Below are positions 24,936 through 33,932 of a stretch of DNA of 37,741 nt, piece by piece. The stretch spans positions 1 to 37,741 of the forward strand of contig CAIOBP010000186.1 of NCBI GenBank assembly GCA_903856295.1, written 5' to 3'. A program made the position numbers and the translations under genes. The notes under the pieces are model-generated. The model did no database searches and was not told where the DNA came from. It worked only from the letters and a program-made list of their open reading frames with translations. This stretch comes from an uncultured Rhodospirillales bacterium. Its GTDB lineage: Bacteria > Pseudomonadota > Alphaproteobacteria > Azospirillales > Azospirillaceae. Each line of letters opens with the position of its first letter. The stretch's first letter is position 1.

Positions 24936-26171
24936 ATGGCGCGAATCGTACAAAAATTCGGTGGCACCTCGGTGGGCGATGTTGAGCGCATCAGGAATGT
25001 CGCGCGCAAGGTCGAGGCCGAGGTCAGGGCCGGGCATCAGGTGGCGGTGGTGGTGTCGGCGATGGCGGGCGAGACCAATAAGCTGGTCAAGTTCTGCACC
25101 GAGATCAATCCGATCTACGATGCCGGTGAATATGACGCCGTGGTCGCCTCGGGCGAGCAGGTGACCGCCGGTCTCCTGGCCATCGCCTTGCAGACCATCG
25201 GCATTCCCGCGCGGTCGTGGCAGGGCTGGCAACTGCCCATGCGCACCGACGGCACCCACGGCAAGGCCCGCATCCTGGGCGTGGAGACCAGGGACATTCT
25301 GCGCTCGATGGATTCGGGCGAGGTGGCGGTGGTCGCGGGCTTCCAGGGCATGGCCGAGAGCGGCCGCGTCACCACGCTCGGGCGCGGCGGCTCGGATACC
25401 TCGGCGGTGGCGCTGGCGGCGGCGCTCAAGGCCGACCGCTGCGACATCTACACCGACGTCGACGGCGTCTACACCACCGACCCCCGCATCGTCTCCAAGG
25501 CGCGCAAGCTCAGCCGCATCACCTACGAGGAGATGCTGGAGCTGGCTTCGGTCGGGGCCAAGGTGCTCCAGACGCGGTCGGTCGAAGTCGCCATGAAGCA
25601 CCGGGTCCGGGTCCAGGTGCTTTCGAGTTTTGCCAAAGAGTCCGGGAGTTCCCTGCCGGGAACCCTGGTGGTCGATGAGGACGAGAACGTGGAACAGCTT
25701 TTGGTCAGCGGCATCGCCTACAGCCGCGATGAGGCGAAGATCACCCTGGTTCAGGTGGCGGACCGTCCCGGAGTGGCGGCCGGCATTTTCGGGCCGCTCG
25801 CGGACTCCGCGATCAATGTCGACATGATCGTGCAGAACGTGTCGGCCGACGGCAAGGCCACCGACCTGACCTTCACCGTCGGCAAGGCCGACATGGAGCG
25901 GGCGCTGAAGCTGCTGGGCGCGGCCAAGGCCGAGTTCGGCTATCAGCGGCTGATTTCCGACGACAATGTCGTCAAGGTCTCGGTGATCGGGGTCGGCATG
26001 CGCAGCCATGCCGGCGTCGCCCAGCGCATGTTCAAGACCCTGGCCGACAAGGGCATCAACATTCAGGTGATCTCGACCTCCGAGATCAAGGTCAGCGTGC
26101 TGATCGCCGAGGAATACGCCGAGTTGGCGCTGCGCGCGCTCCACACCGCCTTCGGTCTGGATCAGGCGTGA
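24936..26171 (+). CDS. lysC: Aspartate kinase
   Basis: Aspartate kinase phosphorylates aspartate, opening the lysine, threonine, methionine and DAP pathways. The 411-residue product has the N-terminal KFGGTSVGDVERIRNVA, TTLGRGGSDTSAVALAAAL, and DVDGVYTTDPRIV. Two C-terminal ACT domains follow (ITLVQVADRPGVAAGIFGPL; VSVIGVGMRSHAGVAQRMFK), the architecture of feedback-inhibited AK. ATG 24936 is the family start (MARIVQKFGG). The 284-bp gap to ubiG is GC-rich and holds no gene I can support; it presumably contains both promoters. A nitronate-monooxygenase-like gene and ptsP follow on the same strand. Confidence 0.96.
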   Translation: MARIVQKFGGTSVGDVERIRNVARKVEAEVRAGHQVAVVVSAMAGETNKLVKFCTEINPIYDAGEYDAVVASGEQVTAGLLAIALQTIGIPARSWQGWQLPMRTDGTHGKARILGVETRDILRSMDSGEVAVVAGFQGMAESGRVTTLGRGGSDTSAVALAAALKADRCDIYTDVDGVYTTDPRIVSKARKLSRITYEEMLELASVGAKVLQTRSVEVAMKHRVRVQVLSSFAKESGSSLPGTLVVDEDENVEQLLVSGIAYSRDEAKITLVQVADRPGVAAGIFGPLADSAINVDMIVQNVSADGKATDLTFTVGKADMERALKLLGAAKAEFGYQRLISDDNVVKVSVIGVGMRSHAGVAQRMFKTLADKGINIQVISTSEIKVSVLIAEEYAELALRALHTAFGLDQA

Positions 26172-26237
26172 AGCGCGGCCTGCCGGGAGCGGCGTCGATG
26201 CGGTCGTCAGGGTGTTGGGCGTCATGAGGACAGGCTA

Positions 26238-27305
26238 ATGGCCGGGATTTCCCCGAAGAAGCAGCTCAATCGTTTGTGGCGGCGGGGGCGCAAGTTCCTG
26301 GGCTGTAAGCACGCCATTCTGGGCGGCGCCATGAGCTGGGTTTCGGAACGGAATCTGGTCGCGGCGATTTCCGAGGGCGGCGGCTTCGGCGTGCTGGCCT
26401 GCGGCTCGATGACCCCCGACATGCTCTCCGCCGAGATCGCGGGCACCGCCGCCCTGACCCGGAAGCCGTTCGGCGTCAATCTGATCTCGATGCACCCGGC
26501 CCTCGAGTCGCTGATCGAAGTCTGCATCGAGCACAAGGTCGGGCACGTGGTGCTGGCCGGGGCGATCCCCTCCAGCGCGGCGGTGAAGAAGCTGAAGGAT
26601 GGCGGCGTGCTGGTGGTGAGCTTCGCCCCGGCCCTGGCCATCGCCAAAAAGCTGGTGCGTATGGGCGCGGACGCCCTGATCATCGAGGGCAGCGAGGCCG
26701 GCGGTCATATCGGGCCGGTGGCCACCTCGGTGCTGGCCCAGGAGATTCTGCCCCATATCCGGGAGGTGCCGGTGTTTGTCGCCGGCGGCATCGGCCGGGG
26801 CGAGGCGATCGTTTCCTGCCTCGACGCCGGAGCGGCGGGGGTGCAGATCGGCACCCGCTTCGTCTGCGCCACCGAGTCGATCGCCCACACCAACTTCAAG
26901 CGCTCGTTCATCCGGGCGACGGCGCGCGATGCGGTCGCTTCGGTCCAGCTCGATCCGAAATTTCCGGTGACGCCGGTGCGGGCGCTGATCAACGAGGGCA
27001 CCAAGCGCTTTCAGGAAACCCAGCGCCGGGTGATCGACCGCTTTTACGCCGGCGAGCTGACCCAAAAGGAAGCGCAGCTGGAAATCGAGCACTATTGGGC
27101 CGGGGCGCTGCGCCGGGCGGTGATCGATGGCGATGTGGAGAACGGCTCGCTGATGGCCGGGCAGAGCGTCGGTCTGGTGACCTGCGAACAGCCGACGGCC
27201 GAAATTCTGGCCGAGCTGGTGACCCAGGCGGTCACGGCGCTGGAGCAGCGGGCGCGGCTGTGGCGCCGCGAGGATGCCGAGGCGGTGCCGGAAGTGGCGG
27301 AGTGA
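26238..27305 (+). CDS. Nitronate monooxygenase / FabK-like flavoprotein
   Basis: A 355-residue FMN-binding TIM-barrel protein of the 2-nitropropane dioxygenase / nitronate monooxygenase family, which also includes enoyl-ACP reductase FabK. Visible marks: AILGGAMSWVSERNLVAAIS then EGGGFGVLACGSM, PFGVNLI, GADALIIEGSEAGGHIGP, VPVFVAGGIGRGEAIVSCLD then AGAAGVQIGTRFVCATES. The glycine-rich segments bind the FMN phosphate. The sequence does not distinguish nitronate oxidation from enoyl-ACP reduction; the HIGP after EAGG is seen in both. It ends 1 nt before the ptsP start, so it is co-transcribed with it. Confidence 0.88.
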   Translation: MAGISPKKQLNRLWRRGRKFLGCKHAILGGAMSWVSERNLVAAISEGGGFGVLACGSMTPDMLSAEIAGTAALTRKPFGVNLISMHPALESLIEVCIEHKVGHVVLAGAIPSSAAVKKLKDGGVLVVSFAPALAIAKKLVRMGADALIIEGSEAGGHIGPVATSVLAQEILPHIREVPVFVAGGIGRGEAIVSCLDAGAAGVQIGTRFVCATESIAHTNFKRSFIRATARDAVASVQLDPKFPVTPVRALINEGTKRFQETQRRVIDRFYAGELTQKEAQLEIEHYWAGALRRAVIDGDVENGSLMAGQSVGLVTCEQPTAEILAELVTQAVTALEQRARLWRREDAEAVPEVAE

Positions 27306-27306
27306 G

Positions 27307-29610
27307 ATGAGCGAGTCTCCCGGAGTCGAGGGGATCGGGCAGGAGCCGTTGCCGGTCGGCACCGCGCATGATCATCGGCGCCTGCTGGCCCGGTTGCGCG
27401 ATGTCATGGCCGGTCTCGGCACCGGCCAGCAGCGGCTCGACAAGATCGTGCGCCTGATCGCCACCGAGATGAAGGCCGAGGTCTGCTCCTGCTATTTGAT
27501 GCGCTCCGGCGACATGCTCGAGCTGTTCTCCACCGTCGGCCTCAACGAAAACGCGGTGCACAAGACCCGGCTGCGGGTCGGCGAGGGCGTGGTCGGCGAC
27601 ATCGCGGCCCGGGCCCGCTCGCTGGCGCTGGCCAACGCCCGCTCCCATCCCAATTTCGCCTACCGCCCCGAGACCGGCGAAGACGAGTTCCAGTCGCTGC
27701 TCGGCGTGCCGATTCTGCGCGGCGGCCGGGTGCGCGGCGTGCTGGTGATTCAGCATGCCCTGCCCCGCCAGTATCTGGAGGAGGAGGTCGAGACCCTTCA
27801 GACCATCGCCATGGTGGTGGCCGAGCTGGTGGCCGGCGGCGATCTGGTCAGCCGCGGCGAACTGTCGAATGTCGGCGACGCCGCGCTGCTGCCCTCGCGG
27901 CTGGGCGGGGTCAGCTACAATGGCGGCCTAGCCATCGGTCAGGCGCTGCTGCACCGGCATCAGCTGACCATCCGCGACATGGTGGCCGACAATCCCGACG
28001 CCGAGCTGGACCGGTTGCGCACGGCGCTGGCCGGGATGTACGGCGCCATCGACGCTCTCTTGGCCTCGACCGCCGACGGCACCGAGCATCGCGATATTCT
28101 CGAAACCTACCGCATGTTCGCCGAGGATCGCGGCTGGCTGTCGCGGATTCGCGAGGCGATCAAGACCGGCCTGACCGCCGAGGCGGCGGTGATCCAGGTC
28201 CAGAACGACACCCGCGCCCGCATGAATCAGGTCGCCGACCCCTATATCCGGGAGCGGCTGCTCGACCTCGACGACCTGACCAACCGCCTGCTCCACCATC
28301 TTGCGGGCAAGAAGTCGGCGACCGATGGCCAGTCGATGCCCGACGACACCATCCTGATCGCGCGCTCGCTCGGGCCGGCGGAGCTGCTGGATTACGACCG
28401 CTCGAAGCTGCGCGGGCTGGTGCTGGAGGAAGGCTCGGCGACCAGCCATGTGGTGATCGTCGCCCGCGCCCTCAACATTCCGGTGGTCGGGCAATGCACC
28501 GACGCCCTCAACCGCGTCGATCCGCTGGATCAGGTGATCGTCGACGGCGACAACGCCCAGGTCTTCGTGCGGCCGAGCGAGGACATCAAATACACCGTCG
28601 CCGAGTCGATGCGCATGATCGCCATGCGCGAGCGTCTGTTCGCGCGGGTGCGCGGCCTGCCTTCGGTCAGCCACGATGGCGTGCCGGTTTCGATCATGCT
28701 CAACGCCGGGCTGCTGATCGACCTGCCCCATCTGGAAGACAGCGGCGCCGACGGCATCGGCCTCTACCGCACCGAAATCCCCTTCATGATCCGGCCGACC
28801 TATCCGGATGTCGACACCCAGACCGTGCTCTACGCCAAGGTGCTGGAAATGGCCGGGGAAAAGGCGGTGGTCTTCCGCACCCTTGATGTCGGCGGCGACA
28901 AGAAGCTGCCCTACTTCGCCGGTCACGAGGAAGCCAATCCGGCGCTGGGCTGGCGGGCGATCCGCATCGGCCTCGACCGCCCGGCGATGCTGCGCAAGCA
29001 GCTGCGGGCGTTGCTGCGCGCCGCCGCCGGGGGACCGCTGTCGCTGATGTTCCCGATGATCGCCGAGGTCGCCGAGTTCCGCGCCGCCCGCCGGCTGGTC
29101 GACATGGAACTGGCGCGCATCGCCAGCGAGGGACACGCGCCGCCGTCCAAGCTGCGGGTGGGCGTGATGATCGAAGTGCCGGCGCTGCTGCTGCAACTGC
29201 CGTCGCTGCTGCCGCTGGTCGATTTCGTGTCGGTGGGCTCCAACGATCTCGCCCAGTATCTGTTCGCCTACGACCGTGGCGACCCGCGCCTGGCCAACCG
29301 CTACGACTCGCTGTCGCCGCCGATGCTCGCGGCGCTGCGGCTGATCGTCGAGCAATGCGAGCTGGCCGGGGTGCCGGTATCGATCTGCGGCGAAATGGCC
29401 GGACGGCCGCTGGAGGCGATGTCGCTGGTCGGCATCGGCTTCCGGTCGCTCTCGATGTCGCCGCCGTCGGTCGGACCGGTCAAGACCATGCTGCGCTCGC
29501 TCGATGTCGGCCGGCTGCGCGAATATCTGCTGAGCCTGACCAAATGCAGCGACCACAGCCTGCGCGATCGTCTCAAGGCCTTCGCCAAGGACCACAGCAT
29601 CATGATCTGA
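27307..29610 (+). CDS. ptsP: PTS-Ntr enzyme I (PEP-protein phosphotransferase, GAF-linked)
   Basis: EI-Ntr takes phosphate from PEP and passes it to NPr and EIIA-Ntr, a regulatory relay linked to nitrogen and potassium status rather than sugar uptake. The 767-residue product has an N-terminal GAF domain (~25-175), an EI N-terminal domain, the swivelling phosphohistidine domain with His381 (EEGSATSHVVIVARALNIP) and the C-terminal PEP-binding barrel (GADGIGLYRTEIPFMI; RTLDVGGDKKLPYF; SVGSNDLAQYLFAYDR). All catalytic parts are intact and length is typical. ATG 27307 follows the upstream stop by one base, so translation is coupled. GAF domains in this family sense glutamine in some alphaproteobacteria (family knowledge). 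Confidence 0.95.
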   Translation: MSESPGVEGIGQEPLPVGTAHDHRRLLARLRDVMAGLGTGQQRLDKIVRLIATEMKAEVCSCYLMRSGDMLELFSTVGLNENAVHKTRLRVGEGVVGDIAARARSLALANARSHPNFAYRPETGEDEFQSLLGVPILRGGRVRGVLVIQHALPRQYLEEEVETLQTIAMVVAELVAGGDLVSRGELSNVGDAALLPSRLGGVSYNGGLAIGQALLHRHQLTIRDMVADNPDAELDRLRTALAGMYGAIDALLASTADGTEHRDILETYRMFAEDRGWLSRIREAIKTGLTAEAAVIQVQNDTRARMNQVADPYIRERLLDLDDLTNRLLHHLAGKKSATDGQSMPDDTILIARSLGPAELLDYDRSKLRGLVLEEGSATSHVVIVARALNIPVVGQCTDALNRVDPLDQVIVDGDNAQVFVRPSEDIKYTVAESMRMIAMRERLFARVRGLPSVSHDGVPVSIMLNAGLLIDLPHLEDSGADGIGLYRTEIPFMIRPTYPDVDTQTVLYAKVLEMAGEKAVVFRTLDVGGDKKLPYFAGHEEANPALGWRAIRIGLDRPAMLRKQLRALLRAAAGGPLSLMFPMIAEVAEFRAARRLVDMELARIASEGHAPPSKLRVGVMIEVPALLLQLPSLLPLVDFVSVGSNDLAQYLFAYDRGDPRLANRYDSLSPPMLAALRLIVEQCELAGVPVSICGEMAGRPLEAMSLVGIGFRSLSMSPPSVGPVKTMLRSLDVGRLREYLLSLTKCSDHSLRDRLKAFAKDHSIMI

Positions 29611-29653
29611 CCGGTTCCGGCCCCGCCCCGCCGGAGCCGCAGCCATGCCGCGG

Positions 29654-29687
29654 CGCGATATCCCCTGTGACGCGATATCCCATGTGA
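29654..29687 (+). repeat. Tandem 17-bp repeat upstream of the rodZ-like gene
   Basis: CGCGATATCCCCTGTGA (29654-29670) is followed at once by CGCGATATCCCATGTGA (29671-29687), 16 of 17 bases identical. It sits 76 nt before the rodZ-like start, within its presumed promoter region. Confidence 0.6.
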
Positions 29688-29762
29688 TTAAGTGGCCATC
29701 GGCGCCCAGGGTTGGTAAAAGTAAAACGAGGCTCACTAGCGGACGAAGCGGATGGCGACGAC

Positions 29763-31139
29763 ATGGGCGACCTGAAACAAAAAGTCCTGAACCTGATTTC
29801 GAGCGCCGCCTCCGCCGAGGCCGTCCCGCATCAGCCGGAAGAGCTGGCCGGGCGCGAGGTCGCACGTGTCGGCTCGGCGCTGCGCGCCACCCGCATCCAG
29901 GCCGGGCTGGAACTGCGCGATGTCGCGACCATGCTGAAAATCCGCTTCGCCTTCATGGAGGCGATCGAGGACGGGCGCTATCAGGACTTGCCGGGCACCG
30001 CTTATGCCGTCGGCTTCGTCCGCACCTACGCCGAATATCTCGGTCTCGATGCCGACGCCGTGGTCCGGCGCTTCAAGGACGAGGTGTCGGGCAAGGTCGG
30101 TCACCAGAGCCTCTATTTTCCGACGCCGGTCCCCGAAGGCCGGGTGCCCGGCGGGGCCGTGCTGCTGGTTTCGCTGCTGCTGGCGGTGTTCGTCTATGGC
30201 GGCTGGTATGTCCTGACCGCCACCGACCGCAGCATCGTCGATGTCGTGCCGGCGCTGCCCCAGCGCCTGTTGTCCCTGCTCGGCGGCTTCTCGTCCCACA
30301 ACGCGGCGCCGACGGCTCCGGCGCCGGCCGGTTCGGCCAGCGCGCCCGAGGTGACGCCGTCGCTCACGCCGCCGCCGGCCGCCCCCGGCCCGATGGCGGA
30401 TCAGGAGCCGGCCGCCCCGACCACCATCGTTCCCGCTCCGACTCCGGCCCAGTCCTCGGCTGCCCCCCCGGCGTCGGGACAGAAACCGGCTGCGGCGCCG
30501 GCGACTGCGGCGAGCACTCCGGCAGCCCCGGCGGCCGGCGCGCCCACGGCAGCGGAAGCCGCGGCTTCGCCCGCCACCACCGCCGCCGAGGATGCCGGCG
30601 ACGAGGTGCCGCTGGTATCCGGCCCCTCCGACGAGAACAGCGGCGGTCCGGGACCGCTGGTGCCGATGGCGCCCCGGACCAAACCGGTGCCGCCGGCGCT
30701 GGGCCCGGCGGCCGATGCCCCGCCGCTGCTGCCGCTGGTCACCGCCGGCACCCCGCCCGCCGCCGCCACTCCTGCCGGCGTGACCGCCGCCGTGGCGTCG
30801 GCGACCACGGCCAAGCCGGCGAACGCCGCCGCGACACCGCCCCAGGGCCGGGTCTTCGGCAATCAGGGTGGCGATTCGCGGGTGCAGATCAAGGCCACCC
30901 AGGACACCTGGGTCCAGATTCGCGAGGCGACCGGCGACGCCATCTTCACCAAGGTTCTGCATGCCGGCGACATTTACCGGGTCCCGGATCATCCGGGCAT
31001 TCGCCTGCGCACCGGCAATGCTGGCGGTTTACAACTGATCGTCGGCAGCGGCGAGCCCTCGAGTCTCGGCCAGATCGGTGAAGTGCTGCGCGACGTGCCG
31101 GTCGACGGGTCGTCGGGCAAGCGGTCGTCCGGCCGGTGA
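29763..31139 (+). CDS. RodZ-like helix-turn-helix, membrane-anchored protein
   Basis: A 458-residue protein with the RodZ plan: an N-terminal cytoplasmic helix-turn-helix ([20 protein letters not shown], then [19 protein letters not shown]) ending in the [20 protein letters not shown] signature, one membrane helix (~132-155, [20 protein letters not shown]), a very long Ala/Pro-rich extracytoplasmic linker (~180-365) and a C-terminal DUF4115 beta domain ([20 protein letters not shown]). RodZ links MreB to the cell-wall elongation machinery. Start at ATG 29763 by family agreement, though the ribosome site is weak. It lies just upstream of ispG, a conserved pairing in proteobacteria (yfgA-gcpE). 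Confidence 0.88.
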   Translation: MGDLKQKVLNLISSAASAEAVPHQPEELAGREVARVGSALRATRIQAGLELRDVATMLKIRFAFMEAIEDGRYQDLPGTAYAVGFVRTYAEYLGLDADAVVRRFKDEVSGKVGHQSLYFPTPVPEGRVPGGAVLLVSLLLAVFVYGGWYVLTATDRSIVDVVPALPQRLLSLLGGFSSHNAAPTAPAPAGSASAPEVTPSLTPPPAAPGPMADQEPAAPTTIVPAPTPAQSSAAPPASGQKPAAAPATAASTPAAPAAGAPTAAEAAASPATTAAEDAGDEVPLVSGPSDENSGGPGPLVPMAPRTKPVPPALGPAADAPPLLPLVTAGTPPAAATPAGVTAAVASATTAKPANAAATPPQGRVFGNQGGDSRVQIKATQDTWVQIREATGDAIFTKVLHAGDIYRVPDHPGIRLRTGNAGGLQLIVGSGEPSSLGQIGEVLRDVPVDGSSGKRSSGR

Positions 31140-31197
31140 CGCCGGCCGCCATCGCCCTCTGGTTTCGTGTCACCCCTTTGATTGCGCGTGGATGGTC

Positions 31198-32307
31198 ATG
31201 AGCGTTCGTCCTTATCGGAATATCCAGCGGCGGGTCAGCCGCAAGATCATGGTCGGCAAGGTCGCGGTTGGCGGCGACGCGCCGATTTCGGTGCAAACCA
31301 TGACCAACAGCCTGACCGCCGACGCGGCGGCGACCATCGCCCAGATCAAGGGGGCCGAGGAGGCCGGAGTCGATATCGTCCGGGTCTCCTGCCCCGACGA
31401 GGAGTCCACGGCGGCGCTGAAGGAGATCGTCCGTGGGGTCGGCGTGCCGATCGTCGCCGACATTCATTTTCACTACAAACGCGCCATCGAGGCCGCCGAG
31501 GCCGGCGCCGCCTGCCTGCGCTTCAATCCCGGCAACATCGGCTCCGACGACCGGGTGCGCGAGGTGGTCAAGGCGGCCAAGGACCATGGCTGCTCGATTC
31601 GCATCGGCGTCAATGCCGGGTCGCTGGAAAAGGACCTGCTGGAGAAGTACGGCGAGCCCTGCCCCGAGGCGCTGGTCGAGTCGGCGCTGCATCACGCCCG
31701 CATTCTCGAGGATCACGATTTCCGCGAGTTCAAGATCAGTGTCAAGGCCTCGGATGTCTTCCTGGCCGTGGCGTCCTACGAGGCGCTGGCCAAGGCTTGC
31801 GACTATCCGCTGCACATCGGCATCACCGAGGCCGGCGGTTTGCGCATGGGTACGGTGAAATCCTCGATCGGCCTCGGCCGGCTGCTCTGGGGTGGCATCG
31901 GCGACACCATCCGGGTCTCGCTGTCGGCGCCGCCGGTGGAAGAGGTCAAGGTCGGCTTCGACATGCTGAAGGCGCTGGGCCTGCGCCAGCGCGGCGTCTC
32001 GGTGATCAGCTGCCCGAGTTGCGCCCGCCAGAATTTCGACGTCATCAAGACCGTGGAAGCCCTGGAGGCCCGCCTCGCCCACATCACCACGCCGATGAGC
32101 CTGTCGGTGATCGGCTGCGTGGTCAACGGCCCCGGCGAGGCCCGCGAAACCAATGTCGGCCTGACCGGCGGCGGCAACAAGACCCACCAGATCTACCTGG
32201 AAGGCGAACAAGCCCACCGCCTGAAAGACGGCGACATCGTCGAGCATCTGGTCAAGCTGGCCGAACAAAAGGCGGCAGAGATCGAGGCGACGGCGAAGGG
32301 AAAGTGA
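31198..32307 (+). CDS. ispG: 4-hydroxy-3-methylbut-2-enyl diphosphate synthase
   Basis: IspG (GcpE) converts MEcPP to HMBPP with a 4Fe-4S cluster in the MEP isoprenoid pathway. The 369-residue product has the TIM-barrel N-terminus ([20 protein letters not shown]) and [10 protein letters not shown]. The cluster ligands are in the C-terminal part: Cys272 and Cys275 ([12 protein letters not shown]), Cys307 ([12 protein letters not shown]), with the conserved Glu314 after. Length is typical for the bacterial form. ATG 31198 follows the rodZ-like gene by ~58 nt. All expected residues are present. Confidence 0.97.
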   Translation: MSVRPYRNIQRRVSRKIMVGKVAVGGDAPISVQTMTNSLTADAAATIAQIKGAEEAGVDIVRVSCPDEESTAALKEIVRGVGVPIVADIHFHYKRAIEAAEAGAACLRFNPGNIGSDDRVREVVKAAKDHGCSIRIGVNAGSLEKDLLEKYGEPCPEALVESALHHARILEDHDFREFKISVKASDVFLAVASYEALAKACDYPLHIGITEAGGLRMGTVKSSIGLGRLLWGGIGDTIRVSLSAPPVEEVKVGFDMLKALGLRQRGVSVISCPSCARQNFDVIKTVEALEARLAHITTPMSLSVIGCVVNGPGEARETNVGLTGGGNKTHQIYLEGEQAHRLKDGDIVEHLVKLAEQKAAEIEATAKGK

Positions 32308-32382
32308 CGGGGCGCCCCTGCTTTTAGTTTCAAGGCAACAAAGGGATGCCGCGCCGGATATGCTTTCTGTCGAGGTTCTTGC

Positions 32383-32985
32383 ATGACGGCAAATCTTTGC
32401 GGGGTCAATGATAAGGCCGACACAATTCAGGGCGTCTGTCACCTTATCGAGCAAGGTAGGCCATCTGATGCACTGGAGTGCCTCGAGGCCCGATACCCTT
32501 TCAGACCAAGAAGAGAAAAAAGACTATCAATAAGCAAGGCGGCATCTCTAAAAATTTTCATCAGAGACAGGTTTGTTGACAGATATTCAAGAGGCCGCCT
32601 TATCTTTGCGGGGTCTCTGAAAGTCATAACAAGCGTATTTCCCGATCGCTTTCCATACCATCCTCATGGGCGAATGGATGCTGCCCACATGGCATATTGG
32701 GAGCTTCTCCCTTCGATTGATCATATTCAGCCGATAGCCCTTGGTGGACATCATCATCAAGAAAACATGGTGACGACCTCCATGAGGTTGAATGCAATCA
32801 AAGCGAATTGGACGCTCGAAGAAATCGGATGGACTTTATACCCGCTTGAAGAAGCTACAGACTGGGACGGTTTGACCGGTTGGTTTAGGCGGATGGTTTC
32901 AAGGCATCCAAACCTCCTGGAGGATCAATATATCCGGGGCTGGGCTACGGCCCTCGACTCCGTGGTGCCGATTCGCGAAGGTTAG
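32383..32985 (+). CDS. HNH endonuclease family protein
   Basis: A 200-residue protein with a C-terminal HNH core: SIDHIQPIALGGHHHQENMV followed by TTSMRLNAIKANW, giving His at IDHI, the central Asn at QENM and the Asn/Lys of LNAIKANW. The N-terminal half is charged and helical, without a recognised domain. HNH proteins of this kind occur as restriction-linked, homing or element-borne nucleases. The DNA is clearly AT-richer than ispG and glnB on either side. A GAGG ribosome site precedes ATG 32383. It ends beside a G-rich tract where a coiled-coil gene on the other strand is broken off, so it looks like part of an acquired segment. No methylase or partner gene is seen. Confidence 0.8.
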   Translation: MTANLCGVNDKADTIQGVCHLIEQGRPSDALECLEARYPFRPRREKRLSISKAASLKIFIRDRFVDRYSRGRLIFAGSLKVITSVFPDRFPYHPHGRMDAAHMAYWELLPSIDHIQPIALGGHHHQENMVTTSMRLNAIKANWTLEEIGWTLYPLEEATDWDGLTGWFRRMVSRHPNLLEDQYIRGWATALDSVVPIREG

Positions 32986-32998
32986 GGAGGGGGGGGGC

Positions 32999-33180
32999 GG
33001 TTCGATCGCCGATTCGATTCGCCCGGTTTCGCTGCGCAAGTCGGCCTTGGTCGCAAGGTCGGCTCCCGACATCGCCTCGGTAAGAGCGCTGGCGGCGGTG
33101 CGGGCCTGCTCCGGCGTGAAACCGCCGGCTTGGAGCCGGTCGGCCAATTTCAGCGTGTCGAAAGACACAGCGGTCATCAT
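32999..33180 (-). pseudogene. Truncated coiled-coil gene (DUF1640-like N-terminus)
   Basis: From ATG 33180 the minus strand reads MMTAVSFDTLKLADRLQAGG, then FTPEQARTAASALTEAMSGA, then DLATKADLRSETGRIESAIE. This is the stereotyped beginning of DUF1640/CCDC90-like coiled-coil membrane proteins. The expected long heptad region and C-terminal membrane helix are missing: at about 32999 the frame enters a G-tract and continues as PPPPSLTF..., unrelated to the family, into the end of the HNH gene. I take it as the remnant of a gene cut by the acquired segment. The 307 bp from 33181 to glnB contain no other gene. Confidence 0.6.
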
Positions 33181-33478
33181 TATTTTCCGGCGGTACATCT
33201 CCTGTCGTAGAGTGTAGCACAACAATGCGGCTTTTCCATTCAGCCGTTCGGCGCGTCTCTCCCCGAGTCGCAGCGGCCCGGCGTTTGGGCGCGCTGGTTC
33301 GCCGGTCTTAACCGTATATTAGCATCGGCTGATTAGGGTCGAAATGTGCGTTCCTTCGCCATCCGGGCGACAGGATCGATATTGCTGCGCCGCGTCATGG
33401 GATCGATTGTTTCCCTGGCCCGGCGACAGTGGTATAGCAGTCAGCCTAAACCCTTGATCCGGACCCCCTGCGAGTTAG

Positions 33479-33826
<348 letters not shown>

Positions 33827-33835
33827 GGACCGCGA

Positions 33836-33858
33836 GGCGGGAGCATCGCGCTCCCGCC
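33836..33858 (+). terminator. Probable terminator after the P-II gene
   Basis: GGCGGGAGC / GCTCCCGCC, a perfect 9-bp stem with a 5-base loop (ATCGC), begins 10 nt after the P-II stop. The downstream T-tract is weak (GGTTCTTGT), so it may pause or protect rather than fully terminate. Confidence 0.5.
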
Positions 33859-33932
33859 ACCGCAGGTTCTTGTGCCCGGACGCGCATGGCGCTAGACTCG
33901 TTTCCGTTTTGTACGGAACGATGGATTTGGGC

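Noticed and set aside
29654-29687. CRISPR-like repeats (also 35170-35204)
   Set aside because: Only two copies, no unique spacers of uniform length, no cas genes.
27928-29865. 645-codon minus-strand frame opposite ptsP
   Set aside because: Antisense shadow of a complete, well-conserved enzyme gene.
32309-32326. Terminator after ispG
   Set aside because: GGGGCGCCCC followed by TGCTTTT is palindromic but leaves too short a stem once a loop is allowed.
33410-33440. Sigma-54 promoter for the P-II gene
   Set aside because: CTGGCCC is present but the GG-N10-GC spacing is not met; no convincing -12 element.
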